Assembly (NCBI RefSeq): GCF_047302465.1
Contig: NZ_CP178621.1
Span: forward strand, 2,480,001-2,544,000
From: JACMRP01 sp047302465
Lineage (GTDB): Bacteria > Bdellovibrionota > Bdellovibrionia > Bdellovibrionales > Bdellovibrionaceae
Length of the DNA stretch: 64,000 nucleotides
Direction: 5' to 3'
Part shown: piece after piece, positions 41,168 to 50,623 of the stretch
Numbering within the stretch: position 1 is the first letter of the stretch
How the letters are laid out: each line of letters begins with the position of its first letter
Made by a program: the position numbers and the translations under genes
The notes under the pieces: generated by a model
The model's input: only the letters and a program-made list of their open reading frames with translations
What the model was told of the DNA's origin: nothing
Database searches by the model: none

Positions 41168-42430
41168 GAGCGACTGATCTTCTTGATCGGAAATCTTTTT
41201 CCACTTCAACGACTGACGAACCACTGGGATACAGAAAGCCACACGAAGAGCCGCGCCCAGTGCATACAAAATCCAATAGCTGGTCTTCTGCTCGCCCATG
41301 GCAGTCAAAAGCTTAGCCCCTAAGAACGTGCCTGCAATGATCGCAACCGAGTTTAGAAGATTGTAAATCGTAAGAACCGGAACTTTCTCTTCCTGACGCA
41401 GATCCTGGAAGAAAACCAACGACAGACCTAGCTCAAAACACGCCCAACCCATGCCGCTAATTACCTGCAAAGCCAAAATGTAGAAGTAATTCTCATTCAA
41501 CGCCCACAGCGCTGGCGCTGGAGACACTAAAAGCAAACCCGCAATCATGACTTTGAAACCATCGAAATTCGTTTTTGCTCTTTGCATGATTGAAAGAGAA
41601 ATAATCTTTCCCACCATCAGGGCCGCAATCGCCACCATGTACTGGCCATAGTTCATTTTCATTTGTGCCAACATATACGGCGTCACAAAGGGTGAAGAGA
41701 TATAAACCGCCACTTGGAAAGGAACAAGGTAAGCAAAGAACTTCTTCTTATGCTGCCCTTTCCAGAAGATCGCCCACGAATCCCGCAAGCGATGCACTTG
41801 ATCTTGGACTCCCCACTCGGAACGATACATTTTCTTAGAGAGCAAAATCGACGACGTCAATCGACAAGCAAAGGCAAAAAGAAACAACAACGTAAACACG
41901 GACGAGAATGGCCCGAGTTCCACTTTGTTGTGTAATGCCACACCGCCGCCGATGATTCCTAAAAGAATCCCCAACTGCTGAACACGCGCACGGAAGGAAA
42001 AGTACTTGGCACTTTTTTGTTCAGGCACCAAGTGACCCATCCAAAAATTCCACGCAGAACCCGCCGAGAAACCCGCACCCCAGTACAGAGTTAGAATCAA
42101 AAACAAAACCCAGAAATTTGGAGCTCGCGTGACTGAGAAATAAATCAACGGCACAAATGCCAAGGCCTGCAAGAATGTGGAAAGCACCACCCAGTATTTA
42201 TGCGAATGCACTTTGTGCACAAGACGTGGCGTAAAAAGCTGCAGAACTGCGCCACTTACAAGCGGCAACGACGCCAAGATCCCCGCGAACACTTCACCCA
42301 TGCCGATTGATAGAACATACGCTGGCAAATAAGATTCACCCGCACCCACCATGAGGCTGTACAAAAACGCATCGACATTAGAAAGTTTTAGGCTTTGCTC
42401 GGTACTACTGACACTTTTTCCGAAAATCAT
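41153..42430 (-). CDS. MFS transporter
   Basis: 425 residues with about 12 hydrophobic helices and a central cytoplasmic loop rich in charge (about 190-225). The first helix region has the pattern GAGESYLPAYVLSIG and the loop 2-3 region is LVHKVHSHKYWVV; this looks like the MFS group with members of uncertain substrate rather than drug exporters. It has AAGGAC before the ATG. The C-terminus overlaps trmO tail to tail. Substrate unknown. Confidence 0.8.
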   Translation of the reverse strand: MIFGKSVSSTEQSLKLSNVDAFLYSLMVGAGESYLPAYVLSIGMGEVFAGILASLPLVSGAVLQLFTPRLVHKVHSHKYWVVLSTFLQALAFVPLIYFSVTRAPNFWVLFLILTLYWGAGFSAGSAWNFWMGHLVPEQKSAKYFSFRARVQQLGILLGIIGGGVALHNKVELGPFSSVFTLLFLFAFACRLTSSILLSKKMYRSEWGVQDQVHRLRDSWAIFWKGQHKKKFFAYLVPFQVAVYISSPFVTPYMLAQMKMNYGQYMVAIAALMVGKIISLSIMQRAKTNFDGFKVMIAGLLLVSPAPALWALNENYFYILALQVISGMGWACFELGLSLVFFQDLRQEEKVPVLTIYNLLNSVAIIAGTFLGAKLLTAMGEQKTSYWILYALGAALRVAFCIPVVRQSLKWKKISDQEDQSLSKAS

Positions 42431-42502
42431 GAGGAGCTGTCCTTGGGGTTCGCAGAAGAATATATTCTCAGTATACGCCCGCTTTTGCAGACTGCTATGG
42501 TT

Positions 42503-43144
42503 TTAAAAGGGGCTAGCCCAAGGTCTTTGCGCAAAATTCCAAACGCCCGCACCCAGTGAATAGAAGAAAAAAAACATCCCCAGGCTTAGCACATAACCGC
42601 CGATGATCAAGAAGCCGTCATCTTCGAGCTGAGCAAACACAATCGACAAAATAACTAACGCTGGAATCGTATTGCTGAAAGGAATGGGCAAAGGAAGGCC
42701 CAACAAAAAGCCACTTAATATTAGCAGCAACAAATTTATGAACCGAAACACATGAGACCGGGTTAAAAACAACAAACGCGGATGCAGGAACTTTTCAATA
42801 CTGGACCATATTTTACGGGCAATCACCGCCATTTTGTGCAAAGCCTTTTGCGGAATTTCCCGGTTGCGAAATCGGCGCGGGACCCAGGGTTTCTGATTCA
42901 GAAACTGCAACGTGGATAGCAGAATGATGATCATCCCAATCGGTGTCGATATTCCTGGAAGAGGAATCGGTTGCAGAAAAAAAAGACACAATAGCAAAAT
43001 GATAATTCCATGGCCCATTTCGCCAAGCAGATTTACTAATTCTCCAAGAGTCAGTGATTTGTAATCACTCTCTTTTTCAATTAACTCAATGGCTTTGAGT
43101 AGACGACTGTTTACCATTTTAGACTCTTGTTGTATTTCAGGCAT
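42503..43144 (-). CDS. ExoD-family membrane protein
   Basis: 213 residues. It matches the exopolysaccharide synthesis ExoD family: an N-terminal soluble stretch with LGELVNLLGEMGHGIIILLLCL, then LQPIPLPGISTPIGMIIILLS, and a C-terminal set of hydrophobic helices (about 130-205). ExoD was named for its effect on exopolysaccharide production and alkali sensitivity in Rhizobium; the biochemical role is not known. The ATG start overlaps the divergent ECF gene region. Confidence 0.85.
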   Translation of the reverse strand: MPEIQQESKMVNSRLLKAIELIEKESDYKSLTLGELVNLLGEMGHGIIILLLCLFFLQPIPLPGISTPIGMIIILLSTLQFLNQKPWVPRRFRNREIPQKALHKMAVIARKIWSSIEKFLHPRLLFLTRSHVFRFINLLLLILSGFLLGLPLPIPFSNTIPALVILSIVFAQLEDDGFLIIGGYVLSLGMFFFFYSLGAGVWNFAQRPWASPF

Positions 43145-43207
43145 AGTTTCAATTATAGTAACTCAAAGCCACTTGCTTGGCGCGTGTTTTTACGTAAAGG
43201 CGACACT

Positions 43208-43750
43208 ATGAAAGCGAAAACTGATCAAGAGCTCTTGCTTTGTCTTGCACAAGACGATAACGCAGATGCGGCTTTAGATCACTTTTTCAAACGCCATTCT
43301 AACAAAGTCTACAATTACGCTCTAAAACGCGGGCTTAATGGTGAACAAGCCCAAGACGTTGTGCAAATTGTCTTTCTACAGATCTATCGTAAACGCACTC
43401 AGTACAATCCTAAATACGCGGCCCTTGCCTGGGTTTATGTCATTACCCGGTCAGAGCTAAAAGACTATAAATTACGCGAACTTAAGAATTATGAAGAATT
43501 TAACGATTTTGTGTCACAAGCCGAGCAGATGACCCCTAATATAGAGAAAGCCCAAGAAGTGTCTGGCCTCTTGACGGATTTGGGCGAAAAAGAAAGACAG
43601 ATTATCGAAGACCGGTATTTGAACGAGCTTGAGTACGAAGAAATCGCACGCAAGCTGAATGAAAGCGAAAGCAACGTCCGCCAAATTGTCAGTCGCAGTT
43701 TGCGGTTTTTGCGAAAGAAGCATGGAGCAAAATCAGGAGAGGAACTATGA
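43208..43750 (+). CDS. ECF-type RNA polymerase sigma factor
   Basis: 180 residues from the ATG at 43208, with AAAGG upstream; a longer frame to 43127 enters the region of exoD and is rejected. Region 2 spans about 20-90 (FKRHSNKVYNYALKRG, AQDVVQIVFLQIYRKR) and region 4 about 120-175 (LGEKERQIIEDRYLNEL, EEIARKLNESESNVRQIVSR), the two domains of an extracytoplasmic-function sigma. It directs RNA polymerase to stress-type promoters. The next gene overlaps by four bases and is a likely anti-sigma factor. Confidence 0.93.
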   Translation: MKAKTDQELLLCLAQDDNADAALDHFFKRHSNKVYNYALKRGLNGEQAQDVVQIVFLQIYRKRTQYNPKYAALAWVYVITRSELKDYKLRELKNYEEFNDFVSQAEQMTPNIEKAQEVSGLLTDLGEKERQIIEDRYLNELEYEEIARKLNESESNVRQIVSRSLRFLRKKHGAKSGEEL

Positions 43751-44244
43751 AAGATTTTGAATCCTTTTTAGAATCAGGTCATGCACAACTCCCTACGAGT
43801 GCGTTGGAAAATCTCAAAAAAGAAATTTTCCCAAGTCTTTCTTTGGTGGCAACAAAGCTTGGCCTTATTCACCTCTTCAGTTCGGTCGTGACTTTAATGT
43901 TATGTCCTCAATTTGGCTTTCGTCTTTTCTTTGATGGCCATGGCCTTATGCACTACTTCATGGCGGCCGGAAGCGTTGCTTGCTTTGGATTCTGTGGAGC
44001 TTTTTATCTGGGAACAAGCTTCTGGCTTGCGAAGATTTTCTTAGGCGAATTCGAGTGGGTCGTTTTACGTAAAAACTCTGTTTTAGCTCTTGGAAGTGTT
44101 TCATTGCTTTCACTTGGGGTACTCTCAATGTTGGGCCACGAGCTTAGTTTTGAAGTGGGTTTTGTTTGGCTGTTAGGCGCGTTGGTTAGCGCGGCCATTC
44201 CTCTACTCACGCAGGTTCATCACCGTCCGCTGATGAAAATCTAG
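43747..44244 (+). CDS. Membrane protein, probable anti-sigma factor
   Basis: 165 residues with a soluble N-terminus (1-34) and four hydrophobic helices (about 35-55, 66-95, 105-127, 135-155). It overlaps the sigma gene by four bases (ATGA), the usual arrangement for an ECF sigma and its membrane-bound inhibitor. The N-terminal residues (FESFLESGHAQLPTSALENLKKEI) would be the sigma-binding part, but no zinc-binding anti-sigma motif (HXXXCXXC) is present. The call is therefore from context. Confidence 0.72.
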   Translation: MKDFESFLESGHAQLPTSALENLKKEIFPSLSLVATKLGLIHLFSSVVTLMLCPQFGFRLFFDGHGLMHYFMAAGSVACFGFCGAFYLGTSFWLAKIFLGEFEWVVLRKNSVLALGSVSLLSLGVLSMLGHELSFEVGFVWLLGALVSAAIPLLTQVHHRPLMKI

Positions 44245-44313
44245 TCTCAAATTGAAACGTAATTTACAGGTCTTTTATATTTAGACTTCGAGTATTCATA
44301 CCGTTAGTTAAGT

Positions 44314-46527
44314 ATGCGGTATGTACGTGTATTTCCAATAGCTTTCTGTTTGCTCTTTTTTGTGAGTGCACAGGCCTTCGAAGCTTCGGATTCGAATTTC
44401 TTTATCTACCGCGACTGCAACGAATATCTTAAAAGCAAATGCACACATCAGTCCCAAGGATTGAAGCGTTCTCTTGAAGCTTGTGCGATCAACGCCAAAG
44501 CCCATCAGTGCGACAAGATTGTCGAAGATCATCCGGATCTTAAAGACCTTGTCGTCAGTTGCCAACCTAAAGAAATGTGCGAGCAGATTCTTATCAACGG
44601 CACTGACGAGGCTGTCAGTTGCTGGCGAGGACTCAAAGACTCGGCGGTCGATACGGCTACGGCGATTAAAGAAATCGCACAGAAAGTTTGGGACAAGGCC
44701 GTTGTCCATGACCACGAAAAGATGCTTCACGAAGTCGCTCAAAACAATTTCTCCACCTATTTGCCGAAGCAACTACAAAAACCAAAAAACAGCGAAGAAG
44801 AAAATCGCAATAAAGTATCGGGCCTTTGGAAAACAGCAGGCGACATGGCAAGCGCCAAATACCACGAGTACTCTTGCCTGACTCGTTTAGCGAAAGAAGA
44901 AATGAAATGCTACGTTTTTGCTAGCCTCGTCGACCCGACTGTCGTTGTTGGCAAGGGCGCAAAGCTTATCAAGGCGCGAAGAGTCCTGCAGGCTATGAAA
45001 AAAGAGTCTGGCTCAGCCAAAAGCGTGGCCAAAGCCCCAAAAGTCTTCACTCGTGACGAACTCAATAAGAAATACCTTCACTACTCTCCGACTACGAGTG
45101 AGCAAAACCTAAAGTGGATGTCATTGGCGGAAAATACCAAGCCTTCCAACGTAAAGTACTTTGATGTCGAGAACTCCGTCATGAAAGAGCTTAACGATAC
45201 CTTGAAAGACAAAAACCTCGTCACGAGTCTTACGAATTACCACAAGGACCTCTTACAAAACAAAGTCGAAAATCTGTATAAGGATCTTAAGAAAACTTAT
45301 CCGGATCTTGAGCTTGTTTCTTACTCGGACTTTAAAGCCAGCCGTTTTGCTTTTAAAGGCCAAGGACCACCGGATATGGATCAGAGGTTGAACAAAATCC
45401 TTCAAGAAACAAATCAAGAATTCAAAGACGCCATGGTTAAAAATAAAATTGTAAACTCCTCCGACAATCCCGGCGAATGGTTCCGTGCAGGCTATGGCGA
45501 AACCGCCGATCAAGCGACGCTGGCTTCTCGTTTTTCACGGCAAGCAGATGGAAACTCGCTACAAAACTATGCTTCACAAGACATGAAGGCGAATCTGACA
45601 AGTAAAATGAATAAAGCAGAGTCCCTGCGCTCTGGCCTGCAAAATGAACTGGCTCGTACCTCGGTGATGGATGGCAAAACACTCTCTACAGACGCACTAG
45701 ATATTCTACGCAAAAATGGGGACGACATCGCAAAGTCTCAGGCAGACCTTAAAAACCGATTTGGCTTAAGAGAGCTTCCCATGGGAACCGTCGCAAAAAT
45801 GCGGCTTTACTCAAAGGTGGTCGATGAGTTTTCTCCGGGAATTCATATTGCCCAGCGTGAAGTCGCAAATCTGGATGAGGCGGTCTTCGGCGGCCTGTCA
45901 GCTGATATGGCCGGGATGGGGGCTAAAAACTTAAGCGGCACCGCCAAAGCCCTTGCTGAGTCTCGAACTCTTGATGAGGCTTTAGAACAAACTCGCAAGG
46001 CTGAAAAAGCCGTCACAGAACAGTTCCGTCGGCAAAAGCAGGATTTCCAAGGTGTGCTTAACGATGTTGTGGGAAAACAAAATGTTAAAACTGTTTGTAG
46101 TGGTGATGATTGTGTCGCGCTGCCTACGCGAGCCCTTGCCGACCAAGAAAAAGAGCAAATTCTAGAAAGACTGAGTGCGGCTGGGTATTCGTCAAAGTTC
46201 CGACTAAGCTTTGTCTCTGATAAAGTTACTGATGCTTCAACCCGCACACAGCTAAGCGTGCATGGAGAATCGATCGAAAAGGCTCTTCGCAAAAACTTGG
46301 CCGATAAAATGGAGCCTAATAAGCTTAAAGGCATTCTCTTTGGCGTTGATATGAAAACCGGCGACCTTAACCGTGGTCCCGTAAAACTAATTACGGTTTC
46401 ACACTCGGACGTCAAGCTTTCAGCGCAGGAAGAAAAACTGATTCAGGAAAGTTTCAAAAAAGCTCTGCAACAGGTCAATAGCGATCTTCAAGACGTCGGA
46501 AAGGCCGCCGCTTACCGAGCTTGGTAG
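44314..46527 (+). CDS. Large exported protein of unknown function
   Basis: 737 residues. A signal peptide (1-21, ending SAQA) is followed by a Cys-rich N-terminal part (about 30-95: FFIYRDCNEYLKSKC, SCQPKEMCEQ, VSCWRG) and then long helical stretches rich in Lys, Glu, Ala and Gln to the end. A SGDDCVAL motif with two Cys lies near residue 600. No known domain. The start ATG lies inside an inverted repeat and has no ribosome site. It follows the ECF operon, of which it may be a target; no promoter was identified. Confidence 0.75.
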   Translation: MRYVRVFPIAFCLLFFVSAQAFEASDSNFFIYRDCNEYLKSKCTHQSQGLKRSLEACAINAKAHQCDKIVEDHPDLKDLVVSCQPKEMCEQILINGTDEAVSCWRGLKDSAVDTATAIKEIAQKVWDKAVVHDHEKMLHEVAQNNFSTYLPKQLQKPKNSEEENRNKVSGLWKTAGDMASAKYHEYSCLTRLAKEEMKCYVFASLVDPTVVVGKGAKLIKARRVLQAMKKESGSAKSVAKAPKVFTRDELNKKYLHYSPTTSEQNLKWMSLAENTKPSNVKYFDVENSVMKELNDTLKDKNLVTSLTNYHKDLLQNKVENLYKDLKKTYPDLELVSYSDFKASRFAFKGQGPPDMDQRLNKILQETNQEFKDAMVKNKIVNSSDNPGEWFRAGYGETADQATLASRFSRQADGNSLQNYASQDMKANLTSKMNKAESLRSGLQNELARTSVMDGKTLSTDALDILRKNGDDIAKSQADLKNRFGLRELPMGTVAKMRLYSKVVDEFSPGIHIAQREVANLDEAVFGGLSADMAGMGAKNLSGTAKALAESRTLDEALEQTRKAEKAVTEQFRRQKQDFQGVLNDVVGKQNVKTVCSGDDCVALPTRALADQEKEQILERLSAAGYSSKFRLSFVSDKVTDASTRTQLSVHGESIEKALRKNLADKMEPNKLKGILFGVDMKTGDLNRGPVKLITVSHSDVKLSAQEEKLIQESFKKALQQVNSDLQDVGKAAAYRAW

Positions 46528-46533
46528 CCTTCG

Positions 46534-47322
46534 CTACTCAAAGCTCATCACTACTTCTAGTGGCGTATGATCAGACCCTTTAAACCCGTGCAGGACATGA
46601 GTTTCATGGATATTAATTCCACGAACAAAGACATGATCAAGTTTAAAGAAGCGATTGTCTTCTCGGAACTCAACAGGATAAAGCTTTAACTCTGAAAGCA
46701 TCTGCACGAGCAAGATCCAACGTTTGGTATTCCAAGTATTGAAGTCTCCGGCAAATATCAAAGGGCCTTTGTGGGCGTCGATCTCGCGTATTTTTTCTTC
46801 GACGGATTTAATGAATAACGACGTTGTCGTGAAGTTCAAGGAGTGCGTGTTCACGACCAAGAGCTTATCTTCGCGACCTTCGATTTTGAATTGGGAAATC
46901 AAAGCAATCTTAGGTGTTAACAAAAAAAGCTCGCGACTTTTAGTGCGTACGAATTTAAGATCAAAACATTCAGCCCTAGCGCCAATTACCACACCAGTTG
47001 CTTCCGTGGGATTTAAATGAAAGCTGGCCGCCATATTCCAGGCATATTTGCCAAAATGCTCGCGCCAAATCTTTGGCATTCGATGATCAGTCACCGCTTC
47101 TTGTAAAAGTACCAGGTCATGTCCGCGAATAATGTCTCGAAATTCACTTTCCCAGCGCGGATCTTTGCCTTTATAGACATTCCAGATCAAAGCTTTGACA
47201 TTATTCTGCGGCAAAGTTTTTTCACTAAAGGCCCCGATGAGAATCAAACTCTCGTGGGCCGCTGGAACATAAAAAGGATTCGAAAACAACTTCGACTTAG
47301 GTGACTTTGACAAGGTACTCAT
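46534..47322 (-). CDS. Endonuclease/exonuclease/phosphatase-family protein
   Basis: 262 residues. All core motifs of the EEP fold are present: LIWNVYKG, LLQEAV, VNTHSLNF, GDFNTWN, LDHVFVRG and SDHTPLEV. This group includes sphingomyelinase-like, exonuclease III-like and inositol phosphatase enzymes; the substrate is not fixed. No signal peptide was clear, although the first 15 residues are polar, so a cytoplasmic location is likely. The start overlaps the end of cysK by 26 bases and has no separate ribosome site, suggesting coupling or a later start. Confidence 0.88.
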   Translation of the reverse strand: MSTLSKSPKSKLFSNPFYVPAAHESLILIGAFSEKTLPQNNVKALIWNVYKGKDPRWESEFRDIIRGHDLVLLQEAVTDHRMPKIWREHFGKYAWNMAASFHLNPTEATGVVIGARAECFDLKFVRTKSRELFLLTPKIALISQFKIEGREDKLLVVNTHSLNFTTTSLFIKSVEEKIREIDAHKGPLIFAGDFNTWNTKRWILLVQMLSELKLYPVEFREDNRFFKLDHVFVRGINIHETHVLHGFKGSDHTPLEVVMSFE

Positions 47323-48286
47323 CCAATGGAGTAGAAACCGTCAACTGCTGAGCTTCGTTGCGTTCTTGTTCTGCTAACAAGGTCGACAAATATCGTTCGC
47401 TAGAACTTGGAACGATAACAACAATATTTTTTCCACGGTTTTCTTCTTTAGCTGCCACTCGAAGACCTGCGGCAATCGCAGCGCCTGAGCTGATTCCAAC
47501 AGGAATCCCCTCTTGCTTAATCACGTCACGAGCAGTTTTCAAAGATTCCTCTGAAGTCACGGCTTCGATACTGTCGATGATACTTTTATCAAGATTTTTA
47601 GGGATAAAACCCGCACCAATACCTTGGATTTTATGAGGACCCGGCTTGCCACCGGCAAGCACCGGAGACTCTACCGGTTCGACAACCACGATTTTTACAG
47701 AAGGTTTTTTTGCCTTAAGGACTTGCCCAATCCCTGTTGCCGTTCCCCCGGTGCCAACACCTGAAACTACGACGTCCACTTTACCATCGGTATCGCGCCA
47801 GATTTCAAGTGCAGTTGTTTCGCGATGAATTTCTGGATTTGATGGATTCTCGAACTGACTTGGCATATATGCGCTTTTACTTTTATCCATAAGCTCAAGC
47901 GCTTTTGCAATCGCGCCCTTCATTCCCAGAGGTCCCGGAGTTAGCACAATCTTTGCGCCGAGTAACAACAACAAAGTTCTACGTTCTTGCGACATGGTCT
48001 CTGGCATCGTGAGAGTCAGCGGATACCCTTTAGAAGCACAAATAAACGCTAGCGCAATCCCCGTGTTGCCACTCGTTGGCTCGATGACCTCCATCCCGGC
48101 TTTCAATTTTCCACTGCGTTCGGCGGATTCAATCATGTTGATCCCGATACGGTCTTTGACGGAGCTTAATGGGTTAAAAAACTCGAGCTTCAAAAAAATC
48201 TTTCCAGGAAGGCCCTTGCCAATTCGTTGCATTTCCACAAGAGGAGTGGAACCAATTGTCTTCGTGATGTCTGAGTATGTTTTCAT
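47297..48286 (-). CDS. cysK: Cysteine synthase A (O-acetylserine sulfhydrylase)
   Basis: 329 residues. A fold-type II PLP enzyme that makes cysteine from O-acetylserine and sulfide. Lys44 (SSVKDRIG) binds PLP, TSGNTG (71-76) holds the substrate carboxylate and GVGTGGTATG binds the PLP phosphate. The C-terminal tail (about 310-329) is normal in length. A TGAGATCTCA palindrome lies in the leader. A weak AAAG precedes the ATG. The EEP gene overlaps its 3' end. Confidence 0.96.
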   Translation of the reverse strand: MKTYSDITKTIGSTPLVEMQRIGKGLPGKIFLKLEFFNPLSSVKDRIGINMIESAERSGKLKAGMEVIEPTSGNTGIALAFICASKGYPLTLTMPETMSQERRTLLLLLGAKIVLTPGPLGMKGAIAKALELMDKSKSAYMPSQFENPSNPEIHRETTALEIWRDTDGKVDVVVSGVGTGGTATGIGQVLKAKKPSVKIVVVEPVESPVLAGGKPGPHKIQGIGAGFIPKNLDKSIIDSIEAVTSEESLKTARDVIKQEGIPVGISSGAAIAAGLRVAAKEENRGKNIVVIVPSSSERYLSTLLAEQERNEAQQLTVSTPLDEYLVKVT

Positions 48287-48393
48287 AGGTTTTCTTTCTT
48301 TGATGAGATCTCAAAGAATAATGGTAGCCCCATTTAAGATGTAATTCCAGAATGTGCAGGCGTGTCATTTATCAAGACACTCGAGGAAAAGCT

Positions 48394-50367
48394 CTAGGCA
48401 GCTTTAATTTTAGCAGCGAGTTCCTGTTTTTGTTCGTAGTCCTCGACCATGTCGTTCAAATAGTTCTGAGCCTGATACTTCGAAACGGCTTGAACGGCAG
48501 CCTTTTGAATATGCATGTGGGTGACGCCTTGTTTTTTAAGACGGTCCATTTGCTTGTTATAAAAAACACCGCCTTTAGGAGTGTAAAGGACATACTTGTT
48601 ATTCGTTGGAAGATAAACGTACAGATCAAACTCGACCTGGCGATCTCCTTGCAGTTCTTTGAGATCAATCTTTGCCATGTCTTGATGATGAGAGTCCTCC
48701 AAAATTGCTTTGATAGGTCTTCGCGGGAAGAAGGCCATGACAACTTCACTGCCTTGATGAACTGACTTTCTGAGGAAGTCTGCGTATTCTAAAGCCCAAG
48801 GCTCAAAGTCCACTTGACGGATTTTAACATCCATTGAGTTATTGTCAGCAACGTCTTCGCCGTTGTCTTTGAGGAACTTAAAGAGTCTTTGCTTGATCAT
48901 TTCAATGAAGTTCGTATCGATTTTTTTATTCTGTCCCATCACAGCGACCAAGTATCCCGAGAAACGATCCGATTCAACCATGATACAAGCAGCACTTGTG
49001 GTGTCTTGAAGTTTTTCTTTGATAACACCGTCACCGCGATCTACGGATTCTTCTAAAGACTTTTGCGTTCCGCGCGCGATCAAAGTTTCATTTGCATCAC
49101 TACGAGCGCGAAGCTCATCACGTTTTCGTAGCTCGTCCATATCAGTAGCTGGCGCCCATGCCGCCGCCGCAGCTTGTCTGCGACGATACTCTCGAGATCC
49201 CATCCCGTCATGCGCAGTTCCCGAGCGATCCATTTGATCTGCCGCGGAACCATCGCCAAGATCGTCGTTTCCTTGCTGGCCCCAACCGTTTTCAGATCCA
49301 GGTCCATCTTGCTGAGAGCTATTCGCTCTTCCATTGGTTTTTTCACCTTGGGCATTTCCCCAACCACCTAAATCATCTGTCGGTGGGATGTAGCCATTGG
49401 TTTCACCACTAGAGCCTTTTTGCACATAGGTTTTACCAAAACCATTTTTTCCATCTTGGTGGGCTCCGTTATTCCCTTTGAGGTGACCACCCGAAGCAAT
49501 GTCATCTTGCGGGTTACCACCAAAAGGATTTCCTCCAGGCACATAACCTTGCGACGGTGAAGATTCATCTTCTTCCATAGGCTGCGCAAAAACCAGATTG
49601 TTATCTTGTTTGCCCGAACCTACTTGCGCATTTTTTCCGTCACCAGTTTTACCACCAGCGATGGAGTTTCCGCTAAGATCGTCGTTGGTTCCGCCTACAG
49701 CTACTTGGCCAAACTGGCCAGACTCATTTTTGCTAGAGCTCGAAGGGGCACCGCCGAAGATATCGTCGTTTTTCGTAGACGCGTTTGCAGCTGTGCCATT
49801 CGCACCGTCTTCATTCAGAAATTGTGAGAACAAGCGACTGGCGTCGCCTCCCATAGAGCCACTTTCGGCTTTGATAGAAATATTGCCGTCACCGCCACCT
49901 TTGATAGAGATCGTGTCGTTGCCGTTATTAGTGCCATCGCCTTTGAAGTTGTCGTTTGCGGACTCAACAGTCATTTTCGTCTGTTGGTCTTTCAGATATT
50001 TGTTCACGCAACGTTCAATCGCAGGTCCTGTTACTGGCGGATACACACGATACTCGGTCGCAGCTTCATTCAAAACTTTGTAAGAAGATGAAGATTGGTT
50101 CTCGGCAAAAACGATCGTGGCAACGGGAAACGCTTGGCTTAAAAGTTTTGGCAAGGCACGGACTTTTTTGTTTGGATGATCGACACTGATGAGGACATAA
50201 CTTGGCTTGTTCTTAACGATTTGTACGAGGGCTTCTTTCAGGTTGGCAGTCGAGAATATTTTCCAGCCGCGATTCCTTAAGAAGGTTTCCACCGTGCCCA
50301 ACGCCGTGACGTTGGACTTCAGAATAAGCATCGTCTTGGGTAATTCTACCTCTTTAGTCTCGCTCAT
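48394..50367 (-). CDS. Receiver-like signalling protein, long-linker paralog
   Basis: 657 residues from the ATG at 50367; the paralog at 15134 begins at the same point relative to LPK-MLILK, while a longer frame starts 14 codons earlier. The receiver-like N-terminus (about 9-125) and the C-terminal module (about 430-650) match the 460-residue paralog closely (ESDRFSGYLVA, FEPWALEYADFLRKSV, VEFDLYVYL, KYVLYTPKGGVFY, KQGVTHMH). Between them lies a ~300-residue linker rich in Gly, Asn, Asp, Ser and Gln, replacing the short Pro/Ala linker of the paralog. The receiver lacks the acidic pair. Function unknown; the linker could drive clustering or bind a partner. Confidence 0.75.
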   Translation of the reverse strand: MSETKEVELPKTMLILKSNVTALGTVETFLRNRGWKIFSTANLKEALVQIVKNKPSYVLISVDHPNKKVRALPKLLSQAFPVATIVFAENQSSSSYKVLNEAATEYRVYPPVTGPAIERCVNKYLKDQQTKMTVESANDNFKGDGTNNGNDTISIKGGGDGNISIKAESGSMGGDASRLFSQFLNEDGANGTAANASTKNDDIFGGAPSSSSKNESGQFGQVAVGGTNDDLSGNSIAGGKTGDGKNAQVGSGKQDNNLVFAQPMEEDESSPSQGYVPGGNPFGGNPQDDIASGGHLKGNNGAHQDGKNGFGKTYVQKGSSGETNGYIPPTDDLGGWGNAQGEKTNGRANSSQQDGPGSENGWGQQGNDDLGDGSAADQMDRSGTAHDGMGSREYRRRQAAAAAWAPATDMDELRKRDELRARSDANETLIARGTQKSLEESVDRGDGVIKEKLQDTTSAACIMVESDRFSGYLVAVMGQNKKIDTNFIEMIKQRLFKFLKDNGEDVADNNSMDVKIRQVDFEPWALEYADFLRKSVHQGSEVVMAFFPRRPIKAILEDSHHQDMAKIDLKELQGDRQVEFDLYVYLPTNNKYVLYTPKGGVFYNKQMDRLKKQGVTHMHIQKAAVQAVSKYQAQNYLNDMVEDYEQKQELAAKIKAA

Positions 50368-50602
50368 AGCCTGCCTATTGTTTTTCTTGCCGTTTTGCCA
50401 ATAGTTCATCCTGTTTACTTAACGGCAGAATGAGCTCAATTTTACAGCTTTTTAACAAGACCTAGATCTATGTATCGAACGGTTTGTTCAGAGTAATCTG
50501 ACAATGTGCTGCTCTTATCTTTCAAGCAAATATCGAGCAGTCGATTCAAGGAAAATACAAGGCGATTTCCCAAGGGTTTCCTGGGAGATCTTGTGGCAGA
50601 CA

Positions 50603-50616
50603 TGAGTTCAAACTCA
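50603..50616. repeat. Small hairpin upstream of the polysaccharide genes
   Basis: TGAGTT and AACTCA form a six-base stem with a two-base loop, in the 256 bases between the signalling paralog and the glycosyltransferase gene. On the plus strand a short T-run follows a few bases later. A TCCCA/TGGGA pair lies just upstream. Nothing else was recognised in this stretch. Confidence 0.35.
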
Positions 50617-50623
50617 GTGATTT

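Noticed and set aside
45843..46415. A 190-codon minus-strand frame inside the large exported protein
   Set aside because: The plus-strand gene is longer, has a signal peptide and continues through; the shadow has no start context.
48298..48316. CTTTGA/TCAAAG with TGAGATCTCA before cysK as a riboswitch or T-box
   Set aside because: It is only a short stem without specifier or T-box elements; kept as a leader note only.
49019..49827. Plus-strand frames opposite the linker of the long signalling paralog
   Set aside because: The low-complexity Gly/Asn/Asp coding on the minus strand leaves the opposite frames open by composition; no domain or ribosome site was seen.
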